Shown: positions 53,753-63,030, counted from the stretch's first letter. The stretch: DNA of 64,000 nucleotides from Celeribacter sp. PS-C1 (GCF_019429625.1 NZ_JAHXRW010000005.1:124001-188000); one strand, 5' to 3'. A program made the numbers and translations. The notes: generated from the sequence alone by a model not told the origin.

Positions 53753-55234
53753 TTATTCCGTCGAGCCAAAGAGCAGACGCAGAGGTTGGCTGCGGTCGCT
53801 ATGGTGGAAGGGCAAATCAATTTGCGTACTGCTGTCATAAACTGCCCGTGCCGCATGAGGCCAATCCACCCGGGCGGCCAGTTCTTGCAAGGAGGCGTCC
53901 GTCTTTGATGAGCGGCTGATGAGCAGAACATGCTCCGTGGTTTCCGCGCGCGCCGACGCCGGAAGGTCGGAGCGGATGATCCAATTTGGTCTGATCCGGG
54001 CAAGATTGCCGCCGACGTAGAAATCCGCGACGATCAGGGTGTCCTGCGGGAGGTTCATCTCTTCGATCTGCGTCGCAAGTGGCGCAAAGTCGAGGTCGCG
54101 CCGGGCACCCTCTTTGTAGCGGTCGAGTGTAAGGCCTGCGATCACGAGAACCGCCAGAACGGTGAGTGTGGTACTGTAGCCGATGGCGCTGCGCCGTGAC
54201 AGGCGTGGCGTGAGCCGGAGGAACACGCCGATCACGAGGGGCAGCACAATCGGCAGGAGCCAACGCGGCGTGATGTGTCCAACATCGGCCAGCCAAACGA
54301 GGATGAGCCCCGCGACGCCCAGTATGACAAATGTGCGCAAAAACAGCGTGGTGACGACATGCGATCCCACGACCGTTTCCACGACTGCCTTGGCCCTGCG
54401 CGAAAAGGCCCACAACATCCCGGCGACAAGCGCGGGCAGAATGGTGAGGATCAGCAGCCCCTGAATGTAGAGAGAGACCCCTTCCGGGATGATCTGTTTC
54501 GCGTCACCTGACATGTTCATTTTGCCGACAGAGGACAGGGAGAGATCGGGGTTGTTGGCCATCCAAAGATAAGGTCCAGCCACAATCACCAGAGCAATAG
54601 TGGGGGCAATCAGCGCCCGGCGTGTGAGCATGCGGCGGGTCTCATTAAGGCTCAGCGACGCCAAGAACAATCCGACTGGAATGGCCCAGAAATTATATTT
54701 GGCGATCCCGCCCAGCCCAAGCGCCACTCCCAACAGCACCCAATGCCGCCATTGCCCCGTTTTCAGGGCCCAAAGATAGGCGGCGAAACTCGCGGCGATC
54801 GTCGCCAGCAACATGTTGGAATGCGTGGTCGCGCGCTGCGCCTCCCAGGCGATATCCGGGATGAGGAACAGCGAGACTGCTGTCAACGCCGCCACGCGCG
54901 CCGGAACAAAGGCGCGCAAGCCGAGGAAGAGACAGGCATAGGTGGCCCAAAGCAGAAGGTTCTTGAGCAGGGACAAGGCGAAAAGCGTTTCGCCAAAAAG
55001 TGCAAACAAAACGGTTTGCAGCCAGTTATAGAGCGGCAATTGCGGCCCATAGCCCCATTGCAGGCCCGGCGTCATCAACAGCATCTCCGCCTCGTCGGTT
55101 TCAAGCGCGCCGCCAAGGATCAGCCGCAAGGCCAATTGCACGATGAAATACGCAGTGATGACCCCGAAAAACAGGCGCGTGACGCGCTGTGTGTCCGCGG
55201 GTTGGGAAAGGCGGGCCGAGGATGTCTCTGTCAT
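53753..55234 (-). CDS. GT39-like membrane glycosyltransferase (copy 2)
   Basis: This is a 493-residue paralogue of the downstream gene. LETDEAEMLLMTPGLQWGYG near 42-61 and PQLPLYNWLQTVLFALFGE follow the same order, and the GLGGIAKYNFW string is shared by both copies near residues 170-185. The two genes are 5 bases apart and co-oriented, so they arose by tandem duplication and are probably one transcript. Different acceptors or a two-protein complex are possible; neither can be read from the sequence. A hairpin lies downstream of the GST gene in the 146-base gap upstream. Confidence 0.85.
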   Translation of the reverse strand: MTETSSARLSQPADTQRVTRLFFGVITAYFIVQLALRLILGGALETDEAEMLLMTPGLQWGYGPQLPLYNWLQTVLFALFGETLFALSLLKNLLLWATYACLFLGLRAFVPARVAALTAVSLFLIPDIAWEAQRATTHSNMLLATIAASFAAYLWALKTGQWRHWVLLGVALGLGGIAKYNFWAIPVGLFLASLSLNETRRMLTRRALIAPTIALVIVAGPYLWMANNPDLSLSSVGKMNMSGDAKQIIPEGVSLYIQGLLILTILPALVAGMLWAFSRRAKAVVETVVGSHVVTTLFLRTFVILGVAGLILVWLADVGHITPRWLLPIVLPLVIGVFLRLTPRLSRRSAIGYSTTLTVLAVLVIAGLTLDRYKEGARRDLDFAPLATQIEEMNLPQDTLIVADFYVGGNLARIRPNWIIRSDLPASARAETTEHVLLISRSSKTDASLQELAARVDWPHAARAVYDSSTQIDLPFHHSDRSQPLRLLFGSTE

Positions 55235-55325
55235 GGCTACTCTCTGAGGAGATTTTCGCTCACCCTAAAAGACTTTGTAAAAAAGCTGAATCGTAAATTT
55301 CCAATGATGGCGGGCTCTCGGGCCA

Positions 55326-55364
55326 ACACCCCGCCGCCCGTGGTAGAGCTGCGCGGCGGGGTGT
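55326..55364. terminator. Strong hairpin between GT39 copy 2 and GST genes
   Basis: Perfect 12-base arms (ACACCCCGCCGC / GCGGCGGGGTGT) enclose a 15-base loop. It lies 17 bases after the GST stop on the minus strand and has no T-run on either side. It may be a rho-independent terminator without U-tract or an RNA-stability element. Confidence 0.5.
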
Positions 55365-55380
55365 CAGTCTTGTTTCGTGC

Positions 55381-56082
55381 TCACGCCGGACGCGGCGGGA
55401 TGTTGTTCGCTTTTGCGATTGCCGGACGTGCGTAGAAACGCTCGACATAGGCCGGTACGTTTTGCAGGTCGTGATAGCCCACGACGTCTTTCGCGCCATA
55501 AAATTCCAGCACATTAATCCAAGGCGCGATGGCCATGTCGGCGATGGAATAGTCGCCCATGATCCAGTCGCGGCCTTCGAGGCGCTGTTCTAGGACGTTC
55601 AAAATCCGTTTTGCCTCGTTGATGTAGCGATCACGCGCGGTTGGGTCTTCCATCTCGGCGCCTGCAAATTTGTAGAAAAAGCCAAGCTGACCGAACATCG
55701 GTCCAACGCCGCCCATCTGGAACATCAGCCATTGAATGGTCTCGTACCGGGTTTTCGGGTCTTTCGAGAGGAACTTCCCGGTTTTTTCGGCCAGATAGAT
55801 CAGGATCGCGCCGCTTTCGAAGAGTTCGACCTGTGCGCCATCCGGACCGTTCGGGTCGATGATTGCGGGAATTTTGTTATTCGGATTGAGCGCGAGGAAC
55901 TCCGGACTTTTGACATCAGAGTCCGAGAGCGTCACCAGATGCGCCTCATAGTCCAGCCCCATTTCCTCAAGGGCTGCGGAGACTTTAACGCCGTTGGGCG
56001 TGGGGTATGAATAGAGCTGCAACTTTTCGACGGTATTGGCGGGCCAGCGTGCGGTGATCGGATGGGTGACGGGCTGCGGCAT
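55381..56082 (-). CDS. Glutathione S-transferase (YghU/YfcG-like)
   Basis: This is a 233-residue thioredoxin-fold plus helical-domain protein of the bacterial GST superfamily. The N-terminal domain has KLQLYSYPTPNGVKVSAALE near 18-37, NPNNKIPAI near 66-74 (the cis-Pro glutathione site) and ELFESGAILIYLAEKTG near 86-102. The YfcG/YghU group reduces disulfides using glutathione, and the asparagine-rich NGVKV start fits that group. ATG 56082 has a CAGGAGA site. It is divergent from mscL. Confidence 0.87.
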   Translation of the reverse strand: MPQPVTHPITARWPANTVEKLQLYSYPTPNGVKVSAALEEMGLDYEAHLVTLSDSDVKSPEFLALNPNNKIPAIIDPNGPDGAQVELFESGAILIYLAEKTGKFLSKDPKTRYETIQWLMFQMGGVGPMFGQLGFFYKFAGAEMEDPTARDRYINEAKRILNVLEQRLEGRDWIMGDYSIADMAIAPWINVLEFYGAKDVVGYHDLQNVPAYVERFYARPAIAKANNIPPRPA

Positions 56083-56242
56083 AGAAGTCTCCTGATGGGG
56101 GGCGATGTGGCGGTTTCTGGCATAAACTATTGCTTTTGCGTCGTAAAAAAACCGCTGCACATGTGCGCCATTGTGCTATGCAATGTGCATGGCCGTATCT
56201 CGCAGGTGCGGCATTTTCGCTAAATAGTGTGGGGCATTCCAA

Positions 56243-56671
56243 ATGTTAAAAGAATTCAAGGCGTTCATCGCCAAGGGCAACGTCATGGATATGGCCGTCG
56301 GGATTATCGTTGGCGCGGCGTTCACGGCGATTGTGAAGTCCATGGTCGACGACTTGATCAACCCGATCATCGGCATTTTCACCGGCGGTCTCGATTTCAC
56401 CAACCGTTACGCCGTGATTTCCGGCGAAGTGGCGCCGGGCACCTCTTTGGAGGCCGCGCGCGAAGCTGGCGCCTCGATTTTCGCTTACGGCTCGTTTTTC
56501 ATGGCGGTGATCAACTTTTTCATCATCGCTTTCGTGGTGTTCATGCTGGTGCGCTACGTCAACAAGGTGAAATCTCTGGCCGAAAAACCGGAAGAGGTTG
56601 TTCCGGAGGTGCCTGCTGGTCCGTCCGAGTTGGATGTTCTGATCGAAATTCGCGACTCTTTGAAAAAGTGA
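56243..56671 (+). CDS. mscL: Large-conductance mechanosensitive channel
   Basis: This is a 142-residue inner-membrane channel that opens under tension. TM1 ([20 protein letters not shown], about 11-30) and TM2 ([20 protein letters not shown], about 86-105) bracket a periplasmic loop. [18 protein letters not shown] at the start is the signature. A Glu/Pro-rich cytoplasmic helix closes the protein. It is monocistronic with a strong terminator. Confidence 0.96.
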   Translation: MLKEFKAFIAKGNVMDMAVGIIVGAAFTAIVKSMVDDLINPIIGIFTGGLDFTNRYAVISGEVAPGTSLEAAREAGASIFAYGSFFMAVINFFIIAFVVFMLVRYVNKVKSLAEKPEEVVPEVPAGPSELDVLIEIRDSLKK

Positions 56672-56693
56672 GCCGCATCAGGTTCTGAAACGA

Positions 56694-56729
56694 AAGGCCC
56701 GTTGGAGAGATCCAACGGGCCTTCTTGCT
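56694..56729 (+). terminator. Terminator after mscL
   Basis: Perfect 13-base arms (AAGGCCCGTTGGA / TCCAACGGGCCTT) have a 4-base loop. The stem is very stable and is followed by CTTGCT, a modest T content. Confidence 0.85.
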
Positions 56730-56835
56730 GGCGCCTTGCGGTCACCAACAACGGGGACACATCTTTCATACGCTGGCGCTTTCAGTTTCCGCCGCGCTTG
56801 TCGTAAAAAAATAATCGTGAAAGATAAGGGCGGAA

Positions 56836-57324
56836 ATGACCTCTGAGGCGGGAGAAACGCGCAGCATGACGAAACTTGACGACACAGATCGCCGCATTTT
56901 GCGCATTTTGCAGCGGCGTGGCCGGATTTCGAACGCCGATCTGGCGCAAGAGGCCAATGTGTCGAGTTCTGCCTGCCATCGTCGGGTGCAACGTCTGGAG
57001 GCCGAGGGCATCATCCGCGATTACGTCGCGCTTTTGGACCCGCGCCATCTGGACCGCCGTGCCACGGTCTTTGTCGAGGTGACGCTGACCAGTCAGGCGG
57101 ATGACATCCTTGCAGCTTTCGAGAAAGCTGTGCGCAACATGCCGGACGTGTTGGAATGTCACCTCATGGCCGGGAAGGCAGATTATATCCTCAAGGTCGT
57201 GTCCGCCGACACCGATCATTTTGCCGAGGTTCACCGGCAACTCGTGCGCCTTCCGGGGGTCCAGACGATGCAGTCGTCTTTTGCCATGCGCACGGTGTTC
57301 AAAACCACGGCTCTGCCGGTCTGA
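56836..57324 (+). CDS. Lrp/AsnC-family transcriptional regulator
   Basis: This is a 162-residue regulator. The winged helix-turn-helix (TDRRILRILQRRGRISNADL, about 17-36, and SSACHRRVQRLEAEGIIRDY) is followed by a RAM ligand domain that includes HLMAGKADYILKVVSADTDH. Family members sense amino acids and form octamers. ATG 56836 follows AAGGGCGG closely; ATG 56866 (MTKLDDTD) is an alternative nearer the usual family start. Its targets are unknown. A GAF/Fis regulator follows on the same strand after 118 bases. Confidence 0.9.
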   Translation: MTSEAGETRSMTKLDDTDRRILRILQRRGRISNADLAQEANVSSSACHRRVQRLEAEGIIRDYVALLDPRHLDRRATVFVEVTLTSQADDILAAFEKAVRNMPDVLECHLMAGKADYILKVVSADTDHFAEVHRQLVRLPGVQTMQSSFAMRTVFKTTALPV

Positions 57325-57442
57325 GTTTACTCTGAACCTGGTATAAACTTGCTCCAAAACGCTCACGCATCCGGGATTTGTCGAAGCGCACATCCCTATG
57401 CTAAGGCTAACACAAGCCGCGTTTGGGAGGAGGCGGCGAGAA

Positions 57443-58399
57443 ATGCGCCCAAGTCACGCTGATCACATCATTTCTACCGTCGAATCAGATTCAGTCGGCA
57501 CACGGCTGACCGCGAGCTGGCGGCGCTCGATGAAGAAGCACGGGCTTGACCCAACACGCACGCCTGCGCCGCGCCGTTTTTCCGAGTTGGAAATCCAAGA
57601 ACGCCGCGCACGGCTCGAAGGCTTCTTGGATCTGGCCACGCCAAAGCTCGATCACCTGTTCCAAATGGTCGGCAACACGGGCTGTTCCGTTTTGATGACG
57701 GATCGTGACGGGGTCATTTTGGACCAGCGCTCCAAGGATGCCGACAGCGACACGTTTCAAGCCTGGGGTCTTTGGGCCGGGTTCGATTGGTCGGAGCAAT
57801 CCGAGGGCACCAACGGGATTGGCACCTGTATCGCCGAAGCGCGCAATGTCATCATCCACCGCGACGAACATTTCATGAGCCGCAACACGGCGATGTCCTG
57901 CATGGACTCGCCGATCTTCGGACCCGATGGCGAATTGATCGCAGCCCTTGATGTGTCCTCCTGCCGAGCCGACCAGACGGAGGCCTACGCCCGGCTGATC
58001 GCAGGCGTTGTGGCGCAAACCGCGAAACAGATCGAATCCGAGGCCTTCCGTGCTGCTTTCCCGAAAGCGCGGATCATTGCCGGGCCCGAAGATCGCCCCG
58101 AGGGTGCCGTTCTTTTGGCCGTGGATCAGGACGATCTCGTAATCGGCGCAACGCGGGCGGCGCGTCGGGCCTATGGCTTGGGGTTTGGCAACGTGATCGA
58201 CCCACGTCCGGCCTCTGACATTTTGGGGCGCGACAGTTCCGTCTCTGCCCTCGAGCGCGCGGAACGCGCCGCGCTCAAACGCGCCATTGCGAGGGCGGGC
58301 GGCAATATGTCCGCTGCGGCGCGCGAGCTTGGGATTGGACGCGCAACCCTCTATCGCCGGATGAAACGGCTTGGGATCGGCGAAAACGGTGAAAACTGA
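57443..58399 (+). CDS. GAF-Fis regulator (AcoR-like, without AAA+ domain)
   Basis: This is a 318-residue regulator. The N-terminal region (TRLTASWRRSMKKHGLDPTR) and GAF domain (about 60-190, with TNGIGTCIAEARNVIIHRDEHF near 126-147) match AcoR-type activators. Instead of the sigma-54 AAA+ ATPase, the GAF domain is followed by a short linker and a Fis-type helix-turn-helix (AGGNMSAAARELGIGRATLY). It therefore cannot activate sigma-54 promoters in the classical way. ATG 57443 has a GGAGGAGG site. It lies directly upstream of an aldehyde dehydrogenase gene and probably controls it. Confidence 0.83.
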   Translation: MRPSHADHIISTVESDSVGTRLTASWRRSMKKHGLDPTRTPAPRRFSELEIQERRARLEGFLDLATPKLDHLFQMVGNTGCSVLMTDRDGVILDQRSKDADSDTFQAWGLWAGFDWSEQSEGTNGIGTCIAEARNVIIHRDEHFMSRNTAMSCMDSPIFGPDGELIAALDVSSCRADQTEAYARLIAGVVAQTAKQIESEAFRAAFPKARIIAGPEDRPEGAVLLAVDQDDLVIGATRAARRAYGLGFGNVIDPRPASDILGRDSSVSALERAERAALKRAIARAGGNMSAAARELGIGRATLYRRMKRLGIGENGEN

Positions 58400-58407
58400 C
58401 CCGTACC

Positions 58408-58425
58408 TGTCTCAGAGGTGAGACA
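58408..58425. promoter_or_regulatory. Candidate operator upstream of aldehyde dehydrogenase
   Basis: A perfect 7-base inverted repeat, TGTCTCA-GAGG-TGAGACA, lies 9 bases after the regulator's stop and about 110 bases before the dehydrogenase start. Its symmetry suits a Fis-type dimer; the neighbouring GAF/Fis regulator is the obvious candidate. Binding is inferred. Confidence 0.5.
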
Positions 58426-58535
58426 TTGCGGCACTGCGTCTACTAAAGTCGGGGGTGACCCGAGTGATGTGAGCGGTCACCTTCGAAGAATAGGCTGACG
58501 TGGAGGACGTCATGCCAACACTCGAGGAGGAACCC

Positions 58536-60056
58536 ATGAACGTACAAACTGAAGCCAGCGCCAAATACGCGTCGCCTTTCAAATCCCGCTATGACAACTT
58601 CATCGGCGGCAAGTTCACCCCGCCGGTCAATGGCCGCTATTTCGACAACACCACGCCGATTACCGGCGAAAAAGTGTGTGAAGTGGCCCGTTCTGACGCG
58701 GCTGACATCGAATTGGCGCTGGACGCCGCCCATGCCGCGAAGACCGCGTGGGGCCTGACCAGCGCAACGGAACGCTCCAACCTCTTGTTGAAGATCGCCG
58801 ACCGCATCGAAGAAAATCTCGAAATCATCGCCACCGCCGAGACCTGGGACAACGGCAAGCCGATTCGCGAGACCATGGCGGCCGATATTCCGCTCTCCGT
58901 CGACCACTTCCGCTACTTCGCAGGTGTTCTGCGCGGCCAGGAAGGCACGATGTCTGAGATTGATGCCGACACCGTGGCCTATCACTACCACGAGCCGCTG
59001 GGCGTTGTAGGCCAGATCATTCCGTGGAACTTCTCCATCCTGATGGCTGCGTGGAAACTTGCCCCGGCTCTGGCTGCGGGCAACTGTATCGTGATGAAAC
59101 CGGCGGAACAGACCCCGGCCGCGATCATGGTCTTGGTCGAACTGATCGCCGACCTGCTGCCCGATGGCGTGCTCAACATCGTCAACGGCTATGGCGCCGA
59201 AGTCGGTGCACCACTCGCACGCTCCCCGCGCATTGCGAAAATCGCCTTCACCGGCTCTACCGCAACCGGCCGCATGATTATGCAATACGCCACCGAGAAC
59301 CTGATCCCGGTTACGCTTGAGCTCGGCGGTAAATCCCCGAACATCTTCTTCTCCGACGTGATGCGCGAAGATGATGCCTTCCTCGACAAAGCTGTCGAAG
59401 GCTTCGTGCTCTTCGCCTTCAACCAAGGCGAGGTCTGCACCTGCCCGAGCCGCGCACTCATTCAGGAAGACATCTACGAAGAGTTCATCGAACGCTGTAT
59501 CGCCCGCGTGAAAGCCATCCAGCAAGGCGACCCGCGTGACATCAATACCATGGTCGGCGCTCAGGCGAGCTCCGAGCAGCAAGAGAAGATCCTGTCCTAC
59601 CTGACCATCGGTCGCGAAGAAGGCGCCGAAGTTCTCGTGGGCGGCGATGCGGCCAAGTTCAACGGCGATCTCGCCGGTGGCTATTACATCCAGCCGACGA
59701 TCCTCAAAGGCCACAACAAAATGCGTGTGTTCCAAGAGGAAATCTTTGGCCCGGTTGTCTCCGTGACCACCTTCAAGGACGAAGAAGAAGCGCTTCAGAT
59801 CGCCAACGACACCATGTACGGCCTCGGCGCCGGTGTGTGGTCGCGCGATATGAACACCTGCTACCGCTTCGGGCGTCACATTCAGGCCGGTCGTGTCTGG
59901 GTGAACAACTACCACGCTTACCCGGCCCACGCGGCCTTCGGTGGCTACAAACAGTCGGGTGTGGGTCGTGAGAACCACAAAATGATGCTCGATCACTACC
60001 AGCAGACGAAAAACATGCTCGTCTCCTACAACCCGAACAAGCTGGGCTTCTTCTAA
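58536..60056 (+). CDS. NAD-dependent aldehyde dehydrogenase (AcoD-like)
   Basis: This is a 506-residue aldehyde dehydrogenase that oxidises aldehydes to acids. N166 (PWNF), E262 (ELGGKSPN) and catalytic C301 (GEVCTCPSR) are in place. The AcoD/acetaldehyde-dehydrogenase group has the segment [20 protein letters not shown], seen near 124-143. ATG 58536 has GAGGAGG upstream. The AcoR-like regulator before it and DUF779 after it match a common aldehyde-detoxification module, so acetaldehyde or a similar short aldehyde is the likely substrate. Confidence 0.93.
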   Translation: MNVQTEASAKYASPFKSRYDNFIGGKFTPPVNGRYFDNTTPITGEKVCEVARSDAADIELALDAAHAAKTAWGLTSATERSNLLLKIADRIEENLEIIATAETWDNGKPIRETMAADIPLSVDHFRYFAGVLRGQEGTMSEIDADTVAYHYHEPLGVVGQIIPWNFSILMAAWKLAPALAAGNCIVMKPAEQTPAAIMVLVELIADLLPDGVLNIVNGYGAEVGAPLARSPRIAKIAFTGSTATGRMIMQYATENLIPVTLELGGKSPNIFFSDVMREDDAFLDKAVEGFVLFAFNQGEVCTCPSRALIQEDIYEEFIERCIARVKAIQQGDPRDINTMVGAQASSEQQEKILSYLTIGREEGAEVLVGGDAAKFNGDLAGGYYIQPTILKGHNKMRVFQEEIFGPVVSVTTFKDEEEALQIANDTMYGLGAGVWSRDMNTCYRFGRHIQAGRVWVNNYHAYPAHAAFGGYKQSGVGRENHKMMLDHYQQTKNMLVSYNPNKLGFF

Positions 60057-60072
60057 GAGACCCTGCTACCGC

Positions 60073-60097
60073 TAAGCCCGTGTCCCGGGCTTATCTT
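60073..60097 (+). terminator. Terminator-like hairpin after aldehyde dehydrogenase
   Basis: Arms TAAGCCCG / CGGGCTTA enclose a 5-base loop and are followed by TCTT. It starts 17 bases after the stop. The T-run is short, so termination may be incomplete, letting DUF779 be co-expressed. Confidence 0.6.
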
Positions 60098-60144
60098 GGG
60101 GCATATGCGCATACCTCCTCCCCCCTTGGGTGCGCATATGCCCC
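60098..60144 (+). repeat. Long perfect inverted repeat between ALDH and DUF779 genes
   Basis: Perfect 14-base arms GGGGCATATGCGCA (60098-60111) and TGCGCATATGCCCC (60131-60144) are separated by a pyrimidine-rich 19-base loop with TCCTCCCCCC. It ends 19 bases before the DUF779 start, adjoining the preceding hairpin, so two hairpins lie back to back. Confidence 0.8.
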
Positions 60145-60163
60145 GCTTTCGAAAGCCAGAACA

Positions 60164-60532
60164 ATGCCCCTTGATCGCGTGATCCTCACAGATGCCGCCC
60201 GTAGCCTTCTCGATGAGATTGTCGCGGAACATGGCCCCGTGATGTTCGTCCAGTCGGGGGGATGTTGTGACGGGTCTTCGCCGATGTGTTTTAAAAACGG
60301 CGACTACATGATCGGCTCGCGTGACATCAAACTGGGCGAGGTCGCGGGTGCGCCGGTTTGGATTTCCGAAAGCCTGTTTGAGATTTGGCGGCACAGCCAG
60401 ATGATCTTGGACGCCGGTCCCGGTCATGGTGCCGGATTTTCGTTGGATACCGGACGCGGCACTTGCTTTCTGTCGCGCTCTCGTGTGTTTACGGATGAGG
60501 AATGGGCTGAGATCGAAGCCGCTGAGGCCTGA
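60164..60532 (+). CDS. DUF779 protein
   Basis: This is a 122-residue protein. GPVMFVQSGGCCDGSSPMCF (about 25-44), with its Cys-Cys pair and a further Cys, and FSLDTGRGTCFLSRSRVF near 90-107 are typical of DUF779. The family commonly neighbours aldehyde dehydrogenase genes; a role in aldehyde handling or metal binding by the cysteines is plausible but unproven. The ribosome site is weak. Two hairpins separate it from the dehydrogenase. Confidence 0.87.
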   Translation: MPLDRVILTDAARSLLDEIVAEHGPVMFVQSGGCCDGSSPMCFKNGDYMIGSRDIKLGEVAGAPVWISESLFEIWRHSQMILDAGPGHGAGFSLDTGRGTCFLSRSRVFTDEEWAEIEAAEA

Positions 60533-60736
60533 TCGCCACGTGATGCGCAGCTCTCCCACGTGTTAGCTCGAATGCCCGGCACATGGCCCTGACGGTCTTT
60601 TCCTTGGTAGAAATACTCATATTACGCGCTCGGCAGACCACTTCCCCATGCGGCTTTCTGTAGACTCCCACGTCCAAACCCGCTAAACGACGCTATCTTG
60701 CGCCTGTGTTTGGGCGCCCATACGGATTTTCCCCTG

Positions 60737-62716
60737 ATGCTGACGCCTCTCTCCGACGCCCTCGCCGAGCGCGGGTTCGACACTTTGACCGACGTGCAAA
60801 CTGCCGTCACCGCCCCCGAACTTGCGGAGGCGGATCTTTTGGTGTCGGCCCAGACGGGTTCGGGCAAAACCGTGGGCTTTGGTCTCGCCATCGCGCCGAC
60901 GCTTTTGGGCGACGCCGAACGGTTCGATCATGCCGGAAGCCCGCTGGCTCTGGCCATCGCACCGACGCGCGAGCTGGCGATGCAGGTGGCGCGTGAGCTA
61001 GAGTGGCTCTACGGCAAGACCGGCGTGCGCATCTCGACCTGTATCGGCGGCATGGATGCCCGTACCGAACGCCGCAGCCTCGAGCGCGGCGCGCATATCG
61101 TTGTCGGCACGCCGGGTCGTTTGCGCGATCACATCACGCGCGGTGCGCTGGACCTCTCCGACATTCGCGCCATTGTGCTCGATGAAGCCGACGAGATGCT
61201 CGATCTGGGCTTCCGCGAAGATCTCGAATTCATGCTCGGCGAAGCGCCCGAGGACCGTCGCACGCTGTTGTTCTCGGCCACTGTGTCGAAGTCCATCGCC
61301 GAGATTGCCAAGACCTATCAACGCGATGCCGTGCGCGTCACCACGATCAGCGAGCGCGAACAGCACAGCGACATCACCTATCAGGTGATCCAATGTGCGC
61401 CGCGCGACGCGGAGCATGCGATCATCAACCTGCTGCGCTATCACGACAGCCAGACCTCCATCGTGTTTGCCAATACCCGTGCTGCCGTCGCACGTCTGAC
61501 CGCACGCTTCGCTAACCGTGGCTTTGCCGTCGTCAGCCTTTCCGGCGAGCTGTCGCAGGACGAGCGCAGCCATGCGCTTCAGGCGCTGCGCGATGGGCGG
61601 GCCCGTGTTTGTGTCGCCACCGACGTGGCTGCGCGCGGGATCGACCTGCCCAATCTGGAGCTGGTGATCCACGCCGATCTGCCGACCAACACCGAAGGCC
61701 TGCTGCACCGCTCCGGTCGGACGGGCCGTGCCGGTCGCAAAGGCATCTCCGCCCTGATCGCGCCGGACAACGTCTCGAAAAAGGCGGCACGCCTGTTGAA
61801 GTGGGCGAAGATCGACGCGGAATGGGTCTATGCGCCGACCGCCGAGGAAATCCTCGCCTTGGATGAAAGCCGTTTGATGGATGATCCGGCTTGGGCGGCT
61901 GAGCTGACGGAAGGTGAACTGCAATTCGCCGAAAAACTCCACGACCGTTTCACGCCTGAGCAGATCGCAGTCGCCTGTCTGCGTCTGTATCGTGCGGGGC
62001 TCTCCGCGCCTGAGGAGTTGAACTTCCACACAGCGAAACGCCCGCAAGACCCGCGCGCCGAGTTCGGCCCGTCGGCCTGGGTGTCGCTGTCCGTCGGGCG
62101 CAATCAACGTGCCGAGCCGCGCTGGCTTCTGCCGCTTCTGTGTCGGGCTGGCAATCTGGAGAAAGCCCAGATCGGCAAGATCCGCATGGAGGACGATGAG
62201 ACCTTTGTGGAGTTGAAAGAGTCGGCTTTGGCAGGATTCATGGACCACATCGGCCCGAATGCGTCGCTCGAGGATGAGATCAATGTGACGGCTCTGCCAG
62301 GCGCGCCGGCCTTTGCACCACGTCAAAGCCCTGCGGGGCGTCCCGGCAAGGGCGGCCCGAAGAAACGCTTCGACAAGCCGCGCGGCAACACCTCGTCTCA
62401 GGAGTATCTTGAGGGGCAGGAGCGTCCGCAGCGCTCTTTTGACAAGAAGCCCGCAGGTCAGAGCGCCAACAAGAAACCCTATGAGAAAAAGCCCCGCAAG
62501 GAACGCGACGATGCGGTTCATGCGCCCGCCAAACCTGCGCGCAAACCGCGTGCCGGTGGTGGTGCCGGAGCTGGGTCTGCCGGGACCGGTAAGCCCAAGG
62601 CCAAGTTCGAGAAGCCGAAATTCGACCGCTCCAAACCCGCAGGCAAGAAACCGCATCGCAAAGGCGGTAAGCCGCCCGCGCGCGGGGGCGATGCCACGCC
62701 GCGCCGCAAGGGCTGA
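60737..62716 (+). CDS. DEAD-box RNA helicase (DbpA/CsdA-like)
   Basis: This is a protein of about 659 residues. Core motifs in order: AQTGSGKT near 38-45, PTRELAMQ near 82-89, GTPGR near 133, DEAD (VLDEADEMLDLGF) near 155-167, SAT near 191, VATDVAARGID and HRSGRTGRAGRKG. A DbpA-like RNA-binding domain follows (about 445-535), then a Lys/Arg/Gly-rich disordered tail of over 100 residues. It probably acts in ribosome assembly or mRNA turnover. ATG 60737 was chosen by alignment of the opening LTPLSDALAERGFDTLTDVQ; ATG 60698 is upstream. Confidence 0.92.
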   Translation: MLTPLSDALAERGFDTLTDVQTAVTAPELAEADLLVSAQTGSGKTVGFGLAIAPTLLGDAERFDHAGSPLALAIAPTRELAMQVARELEWLYGKTGVRISTCIGGMDARTERRSLERGAHIVVGTPGRLRDHITRGALDLSDIRAIVLDEADEMLDLGFREDLEFMLGEAPEDRRTLLFSATVSKSIAEIAKTYQRDAVRVTTISEREQHSDITYQVIQCAPRDAEHAIINLLRYHDSQTSIVFANTRAAVARLTARFANRGFAVVSLSGELSQDERSHALQALRDGRARVCVATDVAARGIDLPNLELVIHADLPTNTEGLLHRSGRTGRAGRKGISALIAPDNVSKKAARLLKWAKIDAEWVYAPTAEEILALDESRLMDDPAWAAELTEGELQFAEKLHDRFTPEQIAVACLRLYRAGLSAPEELNFHTAKRPQDPRAEFGPSAWVSLSVGRNQRAEPRWLLPLLCRAGNLEKAQIGKIRMEDDETFVELKESALAGFMDHIGPNASLEDEINVTALPGAPAFAPRQSPAGRPGKGGPKKRFDKPRGNTSSQEYLEGQERPQRSFDKKPAGQSANKKPYEKKPRKERDDAVHAPAKPARKPRAGGGAGAGSAGTGKPKAKFEKPKFDRSKPAGKKPHRKGGKPPARGGDATPRRKG

Positions 62717-62743
62717 GGCGGAGCCAGGATTAAGACAAAAACA

Positions 62744-62782
62744 AACCCCCGGAGCTTGCGCTGCCGGGGGTTGTATTTTTTA
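62744..62782 (+). terminator. Terminator between helicase and rpsU genes
   Basis: Arms AACCCCCGG / CCGGGGGTT enclose an 11-base loop and are followed by GTATTTTTT. It lies between convergent genes. An A-run on the left would also permit function on the minus strand for rpsU. Confidence 0.85.
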
Positions 62783-62823
62783 TAATGTCCTCGAAAGGAC
62801 CGTTCGAAACGTCGAACTTGCTC

Positions 62824-63030
62824 TTAGAGCATGCCTTCGCGCTGAGCTTTTTTACGAGCCAGCTTGCGGGCACGGCGGACGGCCTCGGCCTTCTCGCGCG
62901 CTTTCTTCACGGACGGTTTCTCGAAATGTTGCTTGAGCTTCATTTCACGGAAAACGCCTTCGCGTTGAAGTTTTTTCTTCAGAGCCCGAAGGGCCTGATC
63001 GACGTTGTTGTCACGAACGCTAACCTGCAT
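62824..63030 (-). CDS. rpsU: 30S ribosomal protein S21
   Basis: This is a 68-residue basic protein. [20 protein letters not shown] and the following [18 protein letters not shown] are characteristic of S21, which assists initiation. A ribosome site with AAGGTGG lies upstream. It is transcribed alone and divergently from the COQ9 gene. Confidence 0.96.
   Translation of the reverse strand: MQVSVRDNNVDQALRALKKKLQREGVFREMKLKQHFEKPSVKKAREKAEAVRRARKLARKKAQREGML

Noticed and set aside
58400-58535. Sigma-54 promoter for the aldehyde dehydrogenase gene
   Set aside because: No clear GG-N10-GC element was seen and the adjacent regulator lacks the AAA+ domain needed to use it.
58443-59996. 517-codon open frame on the minus strand
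   Set aside because: It is antisense to the aldehyde dehydrogenase gene.
60533-60736. Gene in the gap between DUF779 and the helicase
   Set aside because: Open frames here are short, on the minus strand, without ribosome sites or recognisable sequence; nothing could be supported.
60998-62656. 552-codon open frame on the minus strand
   Set aside because: It is antisense to the DEAD-box helicase gene.
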